Assembly: GCA_029067025.1 (NCBI GenBank)
Contig: JAIEFH010000293.1
Coordinates: 1 to 7,651 of the forward strand
Source: Oscillospiraceae bacterium
GTDB lineage: Bacteria > Bacillota > Clostridia > Oscillospirales > Oscillospiraceae
Length of the DNA: 7,651 nt
Direction of reading: 5' to 3'
The notes beneath the pieces are model-generated. The model was not told the origin of the DNA. It did not search any database and worked only from the letters and a program-made list of their open reading frames with translations. The position numbers and the translations under genes were made by a program. This document shows, in pieces, positions 4,732 to 7,651 of this stretch (its first letter is position 1; the number at the start of each line of letters is the position of its first letter).

Positions 4732-7164
4732 TCAAGCCCCGTTTTCCGGGGATTTTCCCGTATTTTTCCCGGAAACGGGCCTTCCCCAGCGGTAGCGGGC
4801 GGCCAGCCGCTTCCACCTGTCGGGCGACGCGCACAGCCGCGCCCGCTCCTCGTCCACCAGGGCGCGCATCTCGTCCAGCTCCTCCCGGGTCAGGGTGTGC
4901 TGGCTGAAGCGGGCCTTCTGGGCCAGCTCCAGGGCCCGGGGGGCGATTTGGCCGCCCCAGCGCTCCATGCCCAGCAAGTAGCCGTAGCCGTTCAGCGCGG
5001 CCCGGTTGCGGTCAGCGCCGGCCAGCTTTTTTTCGCGGCGGCGCTTGGGCAGATACTGCCCCAGCCACAGCAGGCCAAACACCCCGGCCACGGCGGCCAG
5101 CCCCTTGCCGATCTTAATGAGCGGCGTGAAGTCGATCCTGCCGCCCTGGGGGCCGTCCCCCTCGCCCCCCGGCAGGGCGGCGCTGGGCGCTTCCGAGGCG
5201 TCCGGCCCCTGGGATGGCGGGGGCGTCGGCACAGGCGTCGGTGTGGGCTCCGCGCTCTCCGGCACATCGATGGAGGGCGTGGGGCTGGGCTCCACTTCCT
5301 CCTCATACCAGGTAAAGGCGCTGGCAGGGGTGACCTCCACCGGGTACCATCCATATCCGTCCACATAGACCTCTACCCAGGCGTGGGCGGCATAGTCGGG
5401 CACATCCACCTTCCGCCCTGACTGGGTCTGCGCGGTGTAGCCGCTGACGTACCGGGCGGGGATGCCTATGGCGCGAAGCATCAGCGCGGCGGAGGAGGCA
5501 AAGTGCATACAGTAGCCCCGTTGGCTCGTAAACAGGAAATACTCCACCGGATCCGTACCCGCCGGGGCGGCGGGGGTGTCCGGGTCGTATTCGCACAGCC
5601 AGTCCAGAATAGACGCAATGCTTGTGGCGGCCGCTACCGGGTCCTGGATCGCGTAAATTCTGGTTCCTCCGACCTCAATATTCAATATGAGGTCCTGGCC
5701 GCTGGTGACCACGCCGGAGATACGTTCGCCACGGAAAAGCCCGTTCTGATAGCACAGCTCCAGCAGCGGCTCCTGAAGTTCCACAGGCACGTCCAGGTAG
5801 TGCCTATACACATAATCACGGTAGTGCTGCTCCGGCAGGGAGTTAGAGCGGATGAAAGCGAATTGCTCCCGCGGCGTGAAGGCCATGGTATAGCTGGACA
5901 GGCCGGCCCGCTGGGCCAGGTAGCTGTCCCGGACGGGCATTATCCCGATCTCCGCCCAGTCCTGCTCCACCAGCTCATAGGGCGTAAAGACGCCGGAGGC
6001 CCGCACACCCTCCACCGTGGCGGTGTAGACGGGCATGGACCCTGCCGAGGCGGAGCCGGAGTACATTACGTTCTCGATGCTCATCCCCGGGAACAACAGC
6101 GGGGAGGGCGCGTCGCTCACTCCGGCCTCCTCCAGGGCGTCCAGGTATTCCTGATAGAACTCTTGGCCTAAGTCCGTCCAGCGGCCGTCCTCATACCGCC
6201 CCAGGGCCGAGCCCCAGAGGTAGAGCCGCCCATTGTAGTCGGAGGTGACCCGCAGCATGGTGCGCCCGGTGTAGTGCAGGGGCCCGGCGTCGCCCAGGTC
6301 GGCGGCCTGGGCGGAACCCACATAGGAGGTGGGGGATTGGAATGGCCCATCCCACCGGGAGAGGAAATCGGACAGACGGTCTCCGGCGGCATACAGCCGC
6401 TCCTCCGCCCGCAGTGCCCATTCCGGGCGGGTATAGCCCTCCCGGGGAAAAGCCAGGGTAATCCCCGCCAGCACCAGCCCCACCGCGGGCAGCGCCGCCA
6501 GGGTAAGCAGTCCCCGGCGGTCGGGAGCAGCCCACTTGCACAGGTCGGTGAGCAGCATGGCGCACCAGCAGGCGCACAGCGCCATAAAGGCGGGCCAGTT
6601 GGGGTACAGATCGGCCAGCAGGCCGGGCAGCAGGGTTGGCAGGGTGAGCATCGCCACAAGCCACCACCGCCGCGCCCGGACAACGGCCCAGCCCAGGGCG
6701 AGGGCCAGCCCCGCCAGGGCCAGGAGGAGAAACAGCCGGACGGCCCCCGTCTCCTCCGTCAGACTCAGCCCCGGGTCATATTCGAACACCTGGCCCCAGC
6801 TCACCTGTTGGGAGAACCGCAGGGTGACGGCATGGACGGTAAGCCCCGCCCCCTGGATCACGCTTTTCCAGTTCGTCAGCAACCCGCAGACCCACGCGGC
6901 GGTCAGCGCGCCCGCCGCCGCTCCCCGGAACCGGGGCAGCGACCAAACCGCCAGAGACAGCAGGGCAAACAGCGCCGCCGCCAGCACAAATTCATCCGCC
7001 TGGGCCCACAGCGGATCCAGGGCGGTGCGCCGGAAGCCGGACGCCGCCTCTTCTCCGCCATACAGCGAAAGGAAGCTGACAGCCAGCCCCGCCAGCGCGC
7101 AGACCAGCAGTAAGCCGTCCCCCGCCGCCGTGAGCGGGGACAGCCGGTTTTCCCGCTCAGCCAT
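4732..7164 (-). CDS. Membrane-anchored transglutaminase-like protein (TgpA/DUF3488 type)
   Basis: From the ATG at 7164 the product has 810 residues. About seven hydrophobic segments lie between residues 18 and 238, then a large extracytoplasmic part. The transglutaminase-like core has C552 (RGYCMHFASSAALMLRAIGIP) and H594 (YAAHAWVEVYV); the third triad position, usually Asp, appears to be E610 in GWYPVEVTPA. A Pro/Ser/Thr-rich linker (about 626-655), one more membrane helix (about 685-704), the basic stop RRREKK and a charged cytoplasmic tail follow. This order matches TgpA-like proteins; in Pseudomonas TgpA is essential, but the substrate is unknown. Neighbour genes fit: it overlaps the DUF58 gene by eight bases (ATGGCTGA), implying translational coupling. 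A GTG at 7173 would add three residues and cannot be excluded. I see no strong terminator after the stop codon. Confidence 0.92.
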   Translation of the reverse strand: MAERENRLSPLTAAGDGLLLVCALAGLAVSFLSLYGGEEAASGFRRTALDPLWAQADEFVLAAALFALLSLAVWSLPRFRGAAAGALTAAWVCGLLTNWKSVIQGAGLTVHAVTLRFSQQVSWGQVFEYDPGLSLTEETGAVRLFLLLALAGLALALGWAVVRARRWWLVAMLTLPTLLPGLLADLYPNWPAFMALCACWCAMLLTDLCKWAAPDRRGLLTLAALPAVGLVLAGITLAFPREGYTRPEWALRAEERLYAAGDRLSDFLSRWDGPFQSPTSYVGSAQAADLGDAGPLHYTGRTMLRVTSDYNGRLYLWGSALGRYEDGRWTDLGQEFYQEYLDALEEAGVSDAPSPLLFPGMSIENVMYSGSASAGSMPVYTATVEGVRASGVFTPYELVEQDWAEIGIMPVRDSYLAQRAGLSSYTMAFTPREQFAFIRSNSLPEQHYRDYVYRHYLDVPVELQEPLLELCYQNGLFRGERISGVVTSGQDLILNIEVGGTRIYAIQDPVAAATSIASILDWLCEYDPDTPAAPAGTDPVEYFLFTSQRGYCMHFASSAALMLRAIGIPARYVSGYTAQTQSGRKVDVPDYAAHAWVEVYVDGYGWYPVEVTPASAFTWYEEEVEPSPTPSIDVPESAEPTPTPVPTPPPSQGPDASEAPSAALPGGEGDGPQGGRIDFTPLIKIGKGLAAVAGVFGLLWLGQYLPKRRREKKLAGADRNRAALNGYGYLLGMERWGGQIAPRALELAQKARFSQHTLTREELDEMRALVDEERARLCASPDRWKRLAARYRWGRPVSGKNTGKSPENGA

Positions 7165-7651
7165 GGCCCTCACCCCCCTCCAGATCTACGTGGATGCGGA
7201 ACACCGGCCCGTCCGACCCGTGGAGCAGCTCTGGGCGGTCGTCCAGATTGGGGCCCGTCAGCGGCGCGGGGGTGTTGAGCAGGGCTAGCACGCACACGGC
7301 GTACTCCCGCTCGTCGGATATGGCGTGCAGCCGCGGCTCCCCCGCCCCGTCCAGCCACAGAACGGCATGGGGTCGCTGGACGTCCAAAAGCGCCCGGCTC
7401 AACCCCAGCAGCTTGTCCAGAAGCTGGTCCAAACGCTCCGGCCCGCCGAAGCGATCCAGCGTGAGCAGAGGGAGGGGAACCACCGTCTCCGCCCGCTCCC
7501 GGACGATGAGCTCGTCCCACTTGGAGGAAAGCTTCCAATGCACCGACCGCATGGGGTCTCCGGGGCGGTATTCCCGCAGGTCGTAGTCCTCCCCCGGGCC
7601 CCGGCGGGCGGCGCTGCCGGAAGTGGGGCGCATCCCCTTGCCCTCCGGAAT
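7157..7651 (-). CDS. DUF58-domain protein, C-terminal part (partial)
   Basis: The frame is open from the window's right edge to the TGA at 7157-7159, giving 164 residues of a gene whose start lies outside. Visible residues 21-52 carry the DUF58 signature, with DYDLREYRPGDPMRSVHWK followed by ELIVRE. The rest fits the Rossmann-like von Willebrand-type region that often ends these proteins. DUF58 proteins usually have two N-terminal membrane helices and are encoded between a MoxR AAA+ ATPase and a TgpA-like transglutaminase. The downstream gene is exactly such a transglutaminase, so the missing upstream neighbour is probably a MoxR ATPase (inference). An in-frame ATG at 7633 lies just before the conserved block and is not the true start. 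The biochemical role of the module is not well established. Confidence 0.9.
   Translation of the reverse strand: MPEGKGMRPTSGSAARRGPGEDYDLREYRPGDPMRSVHWKLSSKWDELIVRERAETVVPLPLLTLDRFGGPERLDQLLDKLLGLSRALLDVQRPHAVLWLDGAGEPRLHAISDEREYAVCVLALLNTPAPLTGPNLDDRPELLHGSDGPVFRIHVDLEGGEGHG

Noticed and set aside
6274..7113. Plus-strand open frame of 279 codons opposite the membrane transglutaminase
   Set aside because: The product is rich in Gln, Arg, Pro and Gly without recognisable domains; the minus-strand frame has clear membrane helices and a catalytic core.
1..7651. CRISPR arrays, tRNA or rRNA genes, insertion sequences, phage genes
   Set aside because: No regularly spaced repeats, cloverleaf-like segments, transposase or integrase motifs were seen on either strand.

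Overview
The window looks like a stretch of chromosome from a GC-rich Firmicute, most likely a gut clostridium of the Oscillospiraceae/Ruminococcaceae type. The clues are strong AGGAGG ribosome binding sites, sigma-A-like promoters, the gene order rpsF-ssb-rpsR, a zinc-type (C+) ribosomal protein S18, and an exported protein with S-layer homology (SLH) repeats of the 'CTR' flavour common in that group. The genus is an inference; there is no rRNA to confirm it.

Layout from left to right. Positions 1-110 hold the probable 3' end of an unidentified plus-strand gene, followed by a strong hairpin terminator. Positions 147-1727 (minus) encode an exported protein with a transglutaminase-like Cys-His-Asp domain and three C-terminal SLH repeats. 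Positions 1728-1945 hold two divergent promoters. Positions 1946-2617 (plus) encode an unrecognised AT-rich lipoprotein, and a bidirectional terminator follows. Positions 2667-3347 (minus) encode a DedA/TVP38-type (VTT domain) membrane protein with its own promoter. Positions 3463-4727 hold the rpsF-ssb-rpsR operon (minus), complete with promoter, a roughly 100-nt leader containing a hairpin, and a terminator. Positions 4732-7164 (minus) encode a large membrane-anchored transglutaminase-like protein of the TgpA/DUF3488 type. It overlaps the end of a DUF58 protein gene (7157 to beyond 7651), whose N-terminal part lies outside the window.

The rpsF operon makes two small-subunit ribosomal proteins that bind side by side on 16S rRNA, together with the single-stranded DNA binding protein. 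The DUF58-transglutaminase pair is a well-known module, usually preceded by a MoxR-type AAA+ ATPase, which would be expected just beyond the right edge. Two different extracytoplasmic transglutaminase-like proteins therefore sit within 8 kb, one anchored in the membrane and one probably bound to the cell wall through SLH repeats. Most of the window is ordinary chromosome. I see no CRISPR array, transposase, tRNA or clearly new multi-gene system. The points most worth a second look are the rpsF leader, the Glu in place of the catalytic Asp in the membrane transglutaminase, and the AT-rich lipoprotein island.
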